Assembly (NCBI GenBank): GCA_035486355.1
Contig: DATHNE010000308.1
Location: 1 to 20,634 of the forward strand
Direction of reading: 5' to 3'
Source of the DNA: Palsa-883 sp035486355
Lineage (GTDB): Bacteria; Pseudomonadota; Alphaproteobacteria; Acetobacterales; Acetobacteraceae
Length of the DNA stretch: 20,634 nucleotides
The notes under the pieces were generated by a model. The model saw only the letters and a program-made list of their open reading frames with translations. It did not search any database and was not told where the DNA came from. The first letter of the stretch is position 1, and each line of letters begins with the position of its first letter. Both the position numbers and the translations under genes were made by a program. Below are positions 1 through 6,678 of this stretch, piece by piece.

Positions 1-73
1 CGGCTAGGATGTCGATGCCGACGACGGCCAAGCGGAACCAAGCGGCGTCAGCGAACAGGAACCGGGTGTCCAT
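1..73 (-). CDS. Possible 5' end of an unidentified gene, cut by the window edge
   Basis: Reading the minus strand from an ATG at 73, 24 codons run to the window edge without a stop and begin MDTRFLFADAAWFRLAVVGI. Third positions are mostly G or C, as in the clear genes nearby, and the composition is hydrophobic. No good Shine-Dalgarno sequence lies upstream of the ATG. I do not recognise the family, and 24 codons are too few to prove a gene. If real, it is divergent from the peptidase gene at 335, and the 261 bases between them would hold both promoters. Confidence 0.3.
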   Translation of the reverse strand, partial: MDTRFLFADAAWFRLAVVGIDILA

Positions 74-253
74 AGCCGGCCAAGATCGGCGGCGGCGCGT
101 AAGACCGCGATCCGGAAGGCGGGTGGGGTGGATAAAGCCGGGCTAAAGCCACGAGCCGATGCCGACCGGTCGGCCTGCTTGCCGTGTCACCCGAGTGTTT
201 CCGAGGCGCGAATGCTCGCAAGCCCGCGACATCACGCAGCACAACGATGCACA

Positions 254-271
254 GTAAACTCCGTAAACTCC
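254..271. repeat. Perfect tandem 9-mer, GTAAACTCC twice
   Basis: GTAAACTCC occurs at 254-262 and again immediately at 263-271, in an AT-richer patch of the leader of the peptidase gene at 335. It could be an operator or a chance repeat. No promoter boxes can be assigned with confidence around it. Confidence 0.35.
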
Positions 272-334
272 ACCGACGTTCACGCCCGCGTGATGCCAAT
301 TTCCCTCCCGCACCACCCAGGTTACCTTGCCCGC

Positions 335-1441
335 ATGACCGAACTCCCCTCCCCCCTCGCCGCCCTCGCCCGCGACCTGGTCGCCATCGACAGCCGCAGC
401 TTCGTCTCCAACCTGCCCCTGGCCGAGCGGCTCGAACCCGAGCTGGCCGGCTTCGACGTCGAGCGGCTGGACTACACAGACGCCGCCGGCGTGGCCAAGC
501 GCGTGCTGGTGGCCCATCGCGGCGGGCCGGGCGGCATCGCCTACTCCGGCCACATGGATACCGTGCCGGAGACAGGCTGGCAGGACGATCCATGGTCGGG
601 TCGAACCGCCAACGGAACGCTGCACGGGCTGGGCTCCACCGATATGAAGGGCCCGGTCGCCGCCGCCATCCTGGCTGCGCGCACGCTGCCAACACACGTC
701 CCCGTCAGCCTGCTGATCACCACCGACGAGGAAACCACCAAGGCCGGCGCGCGGCACATCGTGCAGCACTCGCGTCTCGCGCGAGCAGCCAAGCCCCGCC
801 TGATCCTGGTGGTGGAGCCCACCGGCATGATCCCGGTGCGCGGCCATCGCAGCCATATCGCCTTCACCTGTGTGGCCACCGGCGTGCAGGCCCACAGCTC
901 CACCGGCCGCGGCCGCAACGCCAATTGGGACCTGATCCCATTCCTGGTGGAGATGAAAACGACCTTCGAACGACTCCGGAACGACACCAAACTGCAAGAC
1001 CCTGACTACGATCCCATGTTCAGTGACTTCAACCTGGTGATCGACAACCATGGTGCCGCGGTGAACGTGACCGTGCCGAAAGCCACCGCGCGTATCAAAT
1101 TCCGCTATTCGGCCAGGGTCGATCCCGCGCCGGTGCTTGACGCTGTGCAGGCCGCGGCAAAACGTTCCGGTATCGAAGTGATGGAGGCGCGAGAGGGCTT
1201 CCCGCCGGAGCTGCCGGTGGACCACCCGATGGTTCGGCTGTGCACCGATGTCGTCGGCGCCGCGGCCACCACCGCCCCCTATGGCACCGATGCGTCAGAG
1301 CTCCAGGCGCTGGCGCCCTGCGTGGTGCTGGGGCCGGGTGACATCGCGCAGGCGCACACGCCCACCGAGTGCGTGCAGCTGGATGCGCTGGAAGCCGCTG
1401 TGCCGGTGTTCATGCGCCTCGCGGAACGAGTCGCCGCGTAG
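335..1441 (+). CDS. M20 family metallopeptidase, ArgE/DapE-like
   Basis: Likely a cytoplasmic di-zinc amidohydrolase that removes an acyl group or residue from an amino-acid derivative, in the acetylornithine deacetylase / succinyl-diaminopimelate desuccinylase group. Counting from the ATG at 335 (368 residues), the metal and catalytic residues are in order: H73 and D75 in SGHMDTVPE, bridging D103 in GSTDMKGP, the catalytic EE pair 132-133 in TTDEET, E161 in VVEPTG, and H341 in AHTPTE. The region after residue 170 is the dimerisation (lid) domain. The frame is open back to an ATG at 128, but those 69 residues look like non-coding translation, and an ATG at 293 is also possible; no start has a strong ribosome site. 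Family is sure, substrate unknown. It is convergent with a second M20 gene. Confidence 0.88.
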   Translation: MTELPSPLAALARDLVAIDSRSFVSNLPLAERLEPELAGFDVERLDYTDAAGVAKRVLVAHRGGPGGIAYSGHMDTVPETGWQDDPWSGRTANGTLHGLGSTDMKGPVAAAILAARTLPTHVPVSLLITTDEETTKAGARHIVQHSRLARAAKPRLILVVEPTGMIPVRGHRSHIAFTCVATGVQAHSSTGRGRNANWDLIPFLVEMKTTFERLRNDTKLQDPDYDPMFSDFNLVIDNHGAAVNVTVPKATARIKFRYSARVDPAPVLDAVQAAAKRSGIEVMEAREGFPPELPVDHPMVRLCTDVVGAAATTAPYGTDASELQALAPCVVLGPGDIAQAHTPTECVQLDALEAAVPVFMRLAERVAA

Positions 1442-1442
1442 A

Positions 1443-1468
1443 GCGGAATACCCAAGCGGGTATACCGC
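1443..1468. terminator. Hairpin between convergent M20 genes
   Basis: GCGG-A-ATACCC (1443-1453) pairs with GGGTAT-A-CCGC (1458-1468) around an AAGC loop: ten base pairs with one A-A mismatch. It begins just after the stop of the plus-strand gene and ends 4 bases before the stop of the minus-strand gene, so it could end transcription both ways. There is no long T-run on either side. Confidence 0.55.
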
Positions 1469-1472
1469 CTAC

Positions 1473-2609
1473 CTAATCCAACGTCTCCAGCAGCCCGGCC
1501 ATGAAGGCAGCCCGCGATGCCAGATGGCGCCACAAAATATGCTCGTGGCTGGCGTGTGCGCCGGACCCCAGGCAGCCCAGCCCGTCCAGCGTCGGGATGC
1601 CCATTGCTGCGGTGAAATTGCCGTCCGAGCCGCCGCCGCGATGCTGCTTTGGCAGGTCGATGCCAACCGCCTTCGCCACCGCGCGCGCGCGTTCATACAG
1701 GCCCCGAATGCCGTGGTCCTCGGCGAAGGGTGGGCGGTTCATCCCACCCTCCACGGTGATGCGGCAGCCGCGCGTCGCCGCCGCCAGCGCTAGGATCGCC
1801 TGCTCCATTCGCTCGCCGTCGGCGATCGAGTTCACCCGCAGATCGATCTCGCACCCGGCCTCGGGCGAGATGATGTTGGGTCGCGTGCCGCCCCACACCG
1901 GCGCGGCGTTCAGCGTGATGCCGGCATCCAGATCTACCATCCCGTGCAGCTTCAACACCTGATGCGCCAGCTCCACCACCGCCGAGGCCCCCTCCTGGAA
2001 CGCGCCGCCGGAATGCGCGCCCTTGCCCTCGATGCGCAAGACGAAGCGGCCGACGCCCTTGCGCGCGGTCACCGCCGCACCACCCGGCCCGGCAGGCTCA
2101 GGGATCAGCACATAGGCCGCACCCTCGGCCTCACGTTCGATCCATTCGCGCGAGGTGGGGCTACCCACCTCCTCATCCGGCGTCAGCAGCAGCACGACCG
2201 GGCGCTTCGTCGCCACGCCCTGGCGCAGGATCGAGCGCACCGCGTGGAACGCCATGAAGCTGCCGGCCTTCATATCGTAGATGCCCGGGCCGTGTGCCTT
2301 CTCGCCCTCGACCCGGAAGGGCATCGCCTTCAACGTGCCGTGATCCCACACCGTATCAAGATGGCCGGCCACCAGGATGTGGCGATTGTCACCGCCGGCC
2401 AGGGCCGAGGTGCGGGCGATCAGGTTGTCGCCAAACCCATCACGCCCGGAAATGCGGGTGACTGACGCACCGGCTGCCTTCAGGTCGGCCTCGGCCAGAT
2501 CCATCAGCCGATTCACCGCGGCCGGGTCGGTGGTGGGCGATTCGATCTTCACCCATTCTGCCAGCTCGGCCAGCAGGTCCTCGGAGGTTCCAGTCTGTGT
2601 CTGGGGCAT
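1473..2609 (-). CDS. M20 family metallopeptidase, glutamate carboxypeptidase-like
   Basis: A 378-residue zinc peptidase resembling carboxypeptidase G2 (M20A), which releases C-terminal glutamate or related residues. Visible residues: H83 and D85 in AGHLDTVW, D112 in GIYDMKAG, the catalytic EE pair 146-147 in TPDEEVGS, E171 in IPEPAG, the lid motif GKGAHSGG at 195-202, GGGSDGN at 325-331, and a C-terminal ligand histidine most likely H352 in SGAHASHE. The start is set at MPQTQTG; the frame is open 49 codons further, but that stretch is cysteine/arginine-rich and implausible. No signal peptide is evident from this start. It lies 79 bases downstream of the interrupted efflux gene on the same strand, so they may share a transcript. 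It is not a close copy of the neighbouring M20 gene, so a recent duplication is unlikely. Confidence 0.88.
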   Translation of the reverse strand: MPQTQTGTSEDLLAELAEWVKIESPTTDPAAVNRLMDLAEADLKAAGASVTRISGRDGFGDNLIARTSALAGGDNRHILVAGHLDTVWDHGTLKAMPFRVEGEKAHGPGIYDMKAGSFMAFHAVRSILRQGVATKRPVVLLLTPDEEVGSPTSREWIEREAEGAAYVLIPEPAGPGGAAVTARKGVGRFVLRIEGKGAHSGGAFQEGASAVVELAHQVLKLHGMVDLDAGITLNAAPVWGGTRPNIISPEAGCEIDLRVNSIADGERMEQAILALAAATRGCRITVEGGMNRPPFAEDHGIRGLYERARAVAKAVGIDLPKQHRGGGSDGNFTAAMGIPTLDGLGCLGSGAHASHEHILWRHLASRAAFMAGLLETLD

Positions 2610-2688
2610 TGGGATGTCCGGGCGATGAAAACAGCAAGCAACCTGTTTGCCGGCATTCGCCCGAGCTGTCCACGCGGGGTGCGATGCC

Positions 2689-4205
2689 CTACGCCGACGG
2701 CCGCACGGCTTCCGCTTGGCTGGAGCGCAGCGGCCGTTCCGGCAGGAACAGCACAATCACAAAGGCGCAGCCAGCAATCGCCGCGCCCACCAGGAAGGTC
2801 GCGGACAGCGCGTGCGCATACGCCCCCACCACCGCGTCGTGCTGCGCCGGCGGCAGTTGCGCGATGTGGTCGAGATCCTGCGCAGCGGCAACACCTGCCG
2901 TCGGTGCACCGCGCAGCCCTGTCGTCAGGATCGCGCCGGACAGCGCCACGCCCAGCGCGCCGCCGAGCGAACGCAGGAACGCCGAGGCCGAGGTCGCCGC
3001 ACCCAGGTCCCGCCGGGCCACGGCGTTCTGAATCGCCGTGGTCAGGTTCGGCATGACGAAGCCGATGCCCAGCCCCATCATCACCAGCACCGCCTCGACC
3101 CAGCCCACGGGCGCCCCATGTGACGCCACCCAGGCCATCGCGAGATAGGTCGCCGTCGCCGCCGCCAGCCCGAACACCGGGAGCCGCTTATAGCGCCCCG
3201 TCCGCGATACCATCCGACCACCGAGGACAGAGGCACAGATCACCCCCCCATCATCGGCGAGATCATCAGCCCCGCCCGCGTCGGCGACGCGCCAAGCACG
3301 AGCTGGAAGAACAGCGGCAGGAACACCACGGCCGCGAACAGCGCCATGGCGGACAGGCTGATCACCAGCACCCCGAGCACGAACACCGAATTGGTAAACA
3401 GCCGTGGCGGGAGCACCGGCTCCACCGCCCGCAGCTCCACCAGGACAAGCGCGGCATACAGCACCACCGAAGCCGCCCCGAGGCCGATCACCGGTGTCGA
3501 GGACCACGGATAGACGCTGCCGCCCCAGCTCAGCACCAACAGCGTGCAACAGGTCGCGGCGATCAGCAGCAGCGCGCCGGCATAGTCGATCTGATGCGTC
3601 CGCGTGCCGGCACGCCGCCTCAGGCCAGCCGCGATCAGGGCGAGCGCCACCGCGCCCACCGGCAGGTTGACGTAGAAGATCCACCGCCAGGACAGCGCGT
3701 CGGTGATGAAGCCGCCCAGCAGCGGCCCGGCCACGCTGCACCCGGCGAACACCGCGGCGAACAGCCCCTGATAGCGGCCACGCTCCCGCGGCGAGACGAC
3801 GTCGCCGATCGTCGTCTGCGCCAGCGTGATCAGCCCGCCCGCACCCAGGCCCTGGATGGCGCGGAACACGATCAGCTGCGTCATCCCCTGCGCCAACCCG
3901 CACAGCGCCGAACCCACCAGGAAGACGACGATCGACACCATGAACGCCGGCTTGCGGCCGTAGATGTCGCTGAACTTCCCGTAGAGCGGCGTGGTGGCGG
4001 TGGAGGCGACCAGGAACGCGGTGACCACCCAGGACAGGTGCGCCAACCCGCCAAGATCGCTGACAATGCGCGGCAGCGCGGTGGCGACGATATTCTGGTC
4101 GAGGGCTGCGAGCGTCAGCGCCAGCATCAACCCCGCCAGCACCACCCGCAGTTCCCGCCGTGTCGGCGCCGCGATCTCCGGCTCAAATCCCGCTTGATCG
4201 CCCAC
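2689..4205 (-). pseudogene. DHA2-type (14-TM) drug:H+ antiporter of the MFS, single-base frameshift
   Basis: Two overlapping minus-strand frames together make one EmrB/QacA-type inner-membrane proton antiporter of about 505 residues, the normal family length. The first frame (GTG at 4205, 321 residues) has LDQNIVATALPRI (35-47), motif A GKFSDIYGRKP (76-86) and motif C GPLLGGFITDALSWRW (160-175), then stops at 3240-3242 after SPMMGG. The neighbouring frame continues the family sequence from GVICASVLGGR to the C-terminal FLPERPL. The switch falls in a G7 run at 3243-3249; eight Gs would restore a full-length protein. The rest looks intact, so a sequencing error, a very recent mutation or a phase-variable tract are all possible. 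GTG is used because the nearby ATG at 4207 is out of frame; GGAG lies just upstream. Confidence 0.85.
3243..3249. other. C7/G7 homopolymer at the frameshift of the efflux gene
   Basis: Seven consecutive C on the plus strand (G7 in the coding sense). In the gene's sense the first frame reads ATG ATG GGG GGG TGA, while one extra G would read ATG ATG GGG GGG GTG ATC, rejoining the downstream transporter frame. Confidence 0.9.
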
Positions 4206-4377
4206 ATCGCTCCACTTTCTTGACCGTGCGGACTGTAGGCGTGCAGCCGGCGAAAAGAAGGCCGCTGGTCGAGACCCTGGGATGCCGTCTTACATCGGTG
4301 TCATGACCGCAATTTGCTACCCATCCCGCCCCGAAGGGTGACAAACTGGCGGCCCCGCCTCCCCACCAGGACCGTGC

Positions 4378-5541
4378 ATGCCCGACGGCTCTGCTTCGCT
4401 GACCCTCACGCTGCACGACGCGATCGCCGACATCCCGGCCACCGACTGGGACGCCTGCGCCGGGACGGACAACCCGTTCGTCAGCCACGCCTGCCTGAGC
4501 GCGCTGGAAGACAGCGGCTCGGCCTGCCCGCGCGAAGGTTGGATGCCACAGCATGTCCTGCTCCGCGCCGAGGACCGGCGGGTGGTGGCGGTGGCGCCGA
4601 TGTACGCTAAGTCGCACAGCTACGGCGAATACGTGTTCGACCACGGCTGGGCCAACGCGCTGGAGCGCGCCGGCGGCAGCTACTACCCCAAGCTGCAGGT
4701 GGCAGTGCCATTTTCGCCCGTGCCGGGGCCGCGGCTGCTGCGCCGGCCGGGTTCGGGTATCCCGGTGGCCGCCTTCGCCTCGGCGTTCGAGCAGGCATGC
4801 CGGTCGCTCGGCATGTCCTCGGTGCACGTGACGTTCTGCACGGAAGCGGAATGGCAAAGCCTGGGCGAGGCCGGCTGGCTGCAACGCATTGGCACGCAGT
4901 TCCATTGGGAGAATAACGGATACGCGCGTTTCGATGATTTCCTCGGCGCGTTATCATCACGCAAACGGAAGGTGTTGCGGCGCGAGCGGCGTGATGCCAA
5001 TGCCGCCGGACTGACGTTTCATGCGTTGTCCGGCGACGACCTAACCGAGGCACACTGGGATGCGTTCTACCGGTTCTACACGTCGACTGTGGATCGCAAA
5101 TGGGGTGGCGCGTATCTGACGCGCAAGTTCTTCTCGCTGCTGGGCGAACGGCTGGGCGACCGCGTTGTGTTGATGATGGCCGCGAAGGACGGCAAGCCGG
5201 TGGCCGGCGCGTTGAACATCGCGGGCGTGGATACGCTGTATGGCCGCAACTGGGGTTGCCGCGGCGACTGGCCGTTCCTGCATTTCGAGCTATGTTACTA
5301 CCGCGCGATCGATTGGGCGATCGAACACGGGCTCAAGCGCGTGGAGGCGGGTGCGCAGGGCCGGCACAAGATCCAGCGCGGTTACCTACCCCAGCCGACG
5401 TACTCCGCACACTGGATCGCGCATACCGGGCTGCGCCGCGCAGTGGCGGGATTCCTCGAGGATGAACAGCGCCAGGTCTATGCCGAGATGGAGGCCCTGG
5501 CGGAACAATCCCCCTTCCGTCGAGATGGGGAGACGGACTGA
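4378..5541 (+). CDS. GNAT/FemAB-like acyltransferase, DUF482 (COG3146) family
   Basis: A 387-residue protein of the DUF482 / COG3146 group, often annotated 'peptidoglycan biosynthesis/recognition' or 'GNAT N-acetyltransferase'. It has the FemAB-like double acetyltransferase fold; its substrate is not firmly known. Recognisable blocks are SYGEYVFDHGWA (81-92), YYPKLQVAVPFSPVPG (102-117), the basic SSRKRKVLRRERR segment near residue 196, and a C-terminal GRNWGC ... FLHFELCYYRAIDWA ... EAGAQGRHKIQRGY region that is the family hallmark. No signal peptide, so probably cytosolic. The ATG at 4378 has AGGA six bases upstream. It is divergent from the efflux gene, and the 172-base gap (4206-4377) should hold both promoters, though I cannot assign boxes. 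Family is confident; reaction is not. Confidence 0.85.
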   Translation: MPDGSASLTLTLHDAIADIPATDWDACAGTDNPFVSHACLSALEDSGSACPREGWMPQHVLLRAEDRRVVAVAPMYAKSHSYGEYVFDHGWANALERAGGSYYPKLQVAVPFSPVPGPRLLRRPGSGIPVAAFASAFEQACRSLGMSSVHVTFCTEAEWQSLGEAGWLQRIGTQFHWENNGYARFDDFLGALSSRKRKVLRRERRDANAAGLTFHALSGDDLTEAHWDAFYRFYTSTVDRKWGGAYLTRKFFSLLGERLGDRVVLMMAAKDGKPVAGALNIAGVDTLYGRNWGCRGDWPFLHFELCYYRAIDWAIEHGLKRVEAGAQGRHKIQRGYLPQPTYSAHWIAHTGLRRAVAGFLEDEQRQVYAEMEALAEQSPFRRDGETD

Positions 5542-5546
5542 GACCC

Positions 5547-5562
5547 CAGGCCCCAGGGCCTG
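5547..5562. terminator. GC-rich inverted repeat after the acyltransferase gene
   Basis: CAGGCCC (5547-5553) and GGGCCTG (5556-5562) are perfect complements with a 2-base spacer. They lie between the convergent acyltransferase and DUF4169 genes. A possible weak bidirectional terminator; there is no T-run and the loop is very tight. Confidence 0.35.
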
Positions 5563-5584
5563 CGGAGTCGGCCGACAGTCATCC

Positions 5585-5776
5585 TCACCTTTCGCCGGCC
5601 CCGTCCTCACGCCGCAGCACGTCCAGCCTGGCCTCCTGCCGCGCCGCCTCGCGCGCGCCGTTCACCTTTGCCACCTTGGTCCGGCCGTGCCGCACGCGGT
5701 TTTCCTGCGCCACCACAGTCTCGGCGGTGTGCGCCCGCCGCTTCTTCACGGTCCGAAGGTTGACGATCTCGCCCAT
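5585..5776 (-). CDS. DUF4169 family small protein
   Basis: A 63-residue, very basic and helical protein starting MGEIVNLRTVKKRRAH and continuing with ENRVRHGRTK and an alanine/arginine-rich tail. The MGEIVNLR start, followed by a charged helix with a [N/K]R..[FH]GRTK motif, is the signature of DUF4169, a family of short alphaproteobacterial proteins of unknown function. The frame is open 11 codons further upstream, but the family begins at this methionine, so the ATG at 5776 is chosen; AGGA lies about nine bases before it. It is divergent from the dienelactone hydrolase gene with 47 bases between the starts. No membrane segment or cysteine is visible. Family assignment is good; function unknown. 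Confidence 0.8.
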   Translation of the reverse strand: MGEIVNLRTVKKRRAHTAETVVAQENRVRHGRTKVAKVNGAREAARQEARLDVLRREDGAGER

Positions 5777-5823
5777 CCCGCCATCCTGCCGCCCCGCGAC
5801 AGCTCGCACAATGGGAGGATGAC

Positions 5824-6489
5824 ATGGGCAGCACCATCACGCTGAAGGCCACCGACGGGTTTTCGCTTTCCGCCTACATCGCTGGATCGACCAGCGCGAC
5901 GGCCGGCCTAGTGATCGTGCAGGAGATCTTCGGCGTCAACCATCACATGCGCGACATGGCCGATCGCTTTGCCGCGGCAGGCTATTATGTCTGCACACCG
6001 GCGCTGTTCGATCGCGTCGAGACGGGCGTCGAGCTGGGCTACACGCCGGACGACATCGCCAAAGGCCGCGACTACCGTATGAAGCTGGACGACAAGCAGG
6101 TGATGCTGGATGTCGAAGCGGCGGCCGAGTTCCTGGGCGCCAAGAACCTGGGGATCGTCGGCTATTGCTTTGGCGGCACGGTGGCCTGGTGGGGTGCGAC
6201 ACGCACCACGAAGTTCGCGGCGTCGTCCTGCTGGTATGGTGGCGGCATTGCTGGAACGAAGGATGAGCGGCCGAACTGCCCGGTGCAGATGCATTTCGGC
6301 GAGAAGGATGCCTCGATCCCGATGAGCGATGTGGAGGCCGTTCGCATGGCCCAGCCGAAGGCTGAGAGCTACGTCTACGTAGGCGCCGGCCATGGCTTCG
6401 GTTGTGACGAACGCGGCAGTTTCAGCAAGCCGGACTACGATGTGGCGCAGAAGCGGACACTGGATTTCTTCGCGAAGAATCTGGGGTAG
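5824..6489 (+). CDS. Dienelactone hydrolase family protein
   Basis: A 221-residue alpha/beta hydrolase of the carboxymethylenebutenolidase (dienelactone hydrolase) family, cytosolic. The family's Cys-Asp-His triad is visible: C115 in GYCFGG, D162 in GEKDASIP and H190 in GAGHGFGCDE. The EIFG motif (34-37) that positions the nucleophile and the substrate-binding arginine region (R83) are also present. Length is typical. GGGAGG at 5813-5818 gives a strong ribosome site for this ATG. True dienelactone hydrolases act in chlorocatechol breakdown, but no catechol-pathway genes lie nearby and the family has many other esterases, so the substrate is left open. The gene is followed by a strong hairpin and then a palindromic repeat. 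Confidence 0.9.
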   Translation: MGSTITLKATDGFSLSAYIAGSTSATAGLVIVQEIFGVNHHMRDMADRFAAAGYYVCTPALFDRVETGVELGYTPDDIAKGRDYRMKLDDKQVMLDVEAAAEFLGAKNLGIVGYCFGGTVAWWGATRTTKFAASSCWYGGGIAGTKDERPNCPVQMHFGEKDASIPMSDVEAVRMAQPKAESYVYVGAGHGFGCDERGSFSKPDYDVAQKRTLDFFAKNLG

Positions 6490-6501
6490 GTCGTTCAGCA
6501 T

Positions 6502-6521
6502 CCCCTCCCTTGCGGGAGGGG
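6502..6521. terminator. Eight-base-pair GC hairpin downstream of the hydrolase
   Basis: CCCCTCCC (6502-6509), loop TTGC, GGGAGGGG (6514-6521), a perfect stem 12 bases after the stop of the hydrolase gene. It lacks a T-tract. A related CCTCCC-GTGC-GGGAG hairpin occurs at 12035-12055, so this may be a recurring intergenic hairpin in this genome. Confidence 0.55.
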
Positions 6522-6554
6522 AATGCCTGGGGACAGAGCGGCATCCAACCAATT

Positions 6555-6660
6555 GTCAGTGCGAGGCGCGCAGCGACGAGGCAATCTCGCGCCATTGTAG
6601 CACAACGACCTGTGCAACGTTGAATCGAGATTGCTTCGTCGCTTTACTCCTCGCAATGAC
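6555..6660. repeat. Palindromic intergenic repeat of the GCAATCTCG type
   Basis: The left arm 6555-6588 (from GTCAGTGCGAGG to GGCAATCTC) and right arm 6627-6660 (from GAGATTGCTTCG to CTCGCAATGAC) are inverted copies matching at 28 of 34 positions. Between them GCACA (6600-6604) and TGTGC (6611-6615) form an inner stem. The consensus GTCATTGCGAGG..GCGACGAAGCAATC resembles a short, non-coding repeat dispersed in many proteobacterial genomes. It carries no gene and fills most of the gap between the convergent hydrolase and glycosyltransferase genes, where its transcript would fold into a long hairpin. Confidence 0.8.
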
Positions 6661-6678
6661 CGTGTGGTCGAACTTGCG

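Noticed and set aside
128..334. N-terminal extension of the first M20 peptidase
   Set aside because: The frame is open, but the 69 residues have no family resemblance and the composition is not protein-like; the family begins near the methionine at 335.
2689..3903. A separate 404-residue minus-strand protein
   Set aside because: Only its last ~183 residues resemble a transporter; the first part is the out-of-frame shadow of the efflux gene's first half. It is one gene with a frameshift.
3120..4223. A 367-codon plus-strand frame antisense to the efflux gene
   Set aside because: Low-complexity, arginine/histidine/glutamine-rich translation; the minus strand carries a clear MFS protein.
4500..5300. 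Long open frames on other strands under the acyltransferase and other genes
   Set aside because: High-GC coding DNA leaves several frames open by chance. These translate to arginine/proline/alanine-rich sequence with no motifs and lie wholly over well-supported genes.
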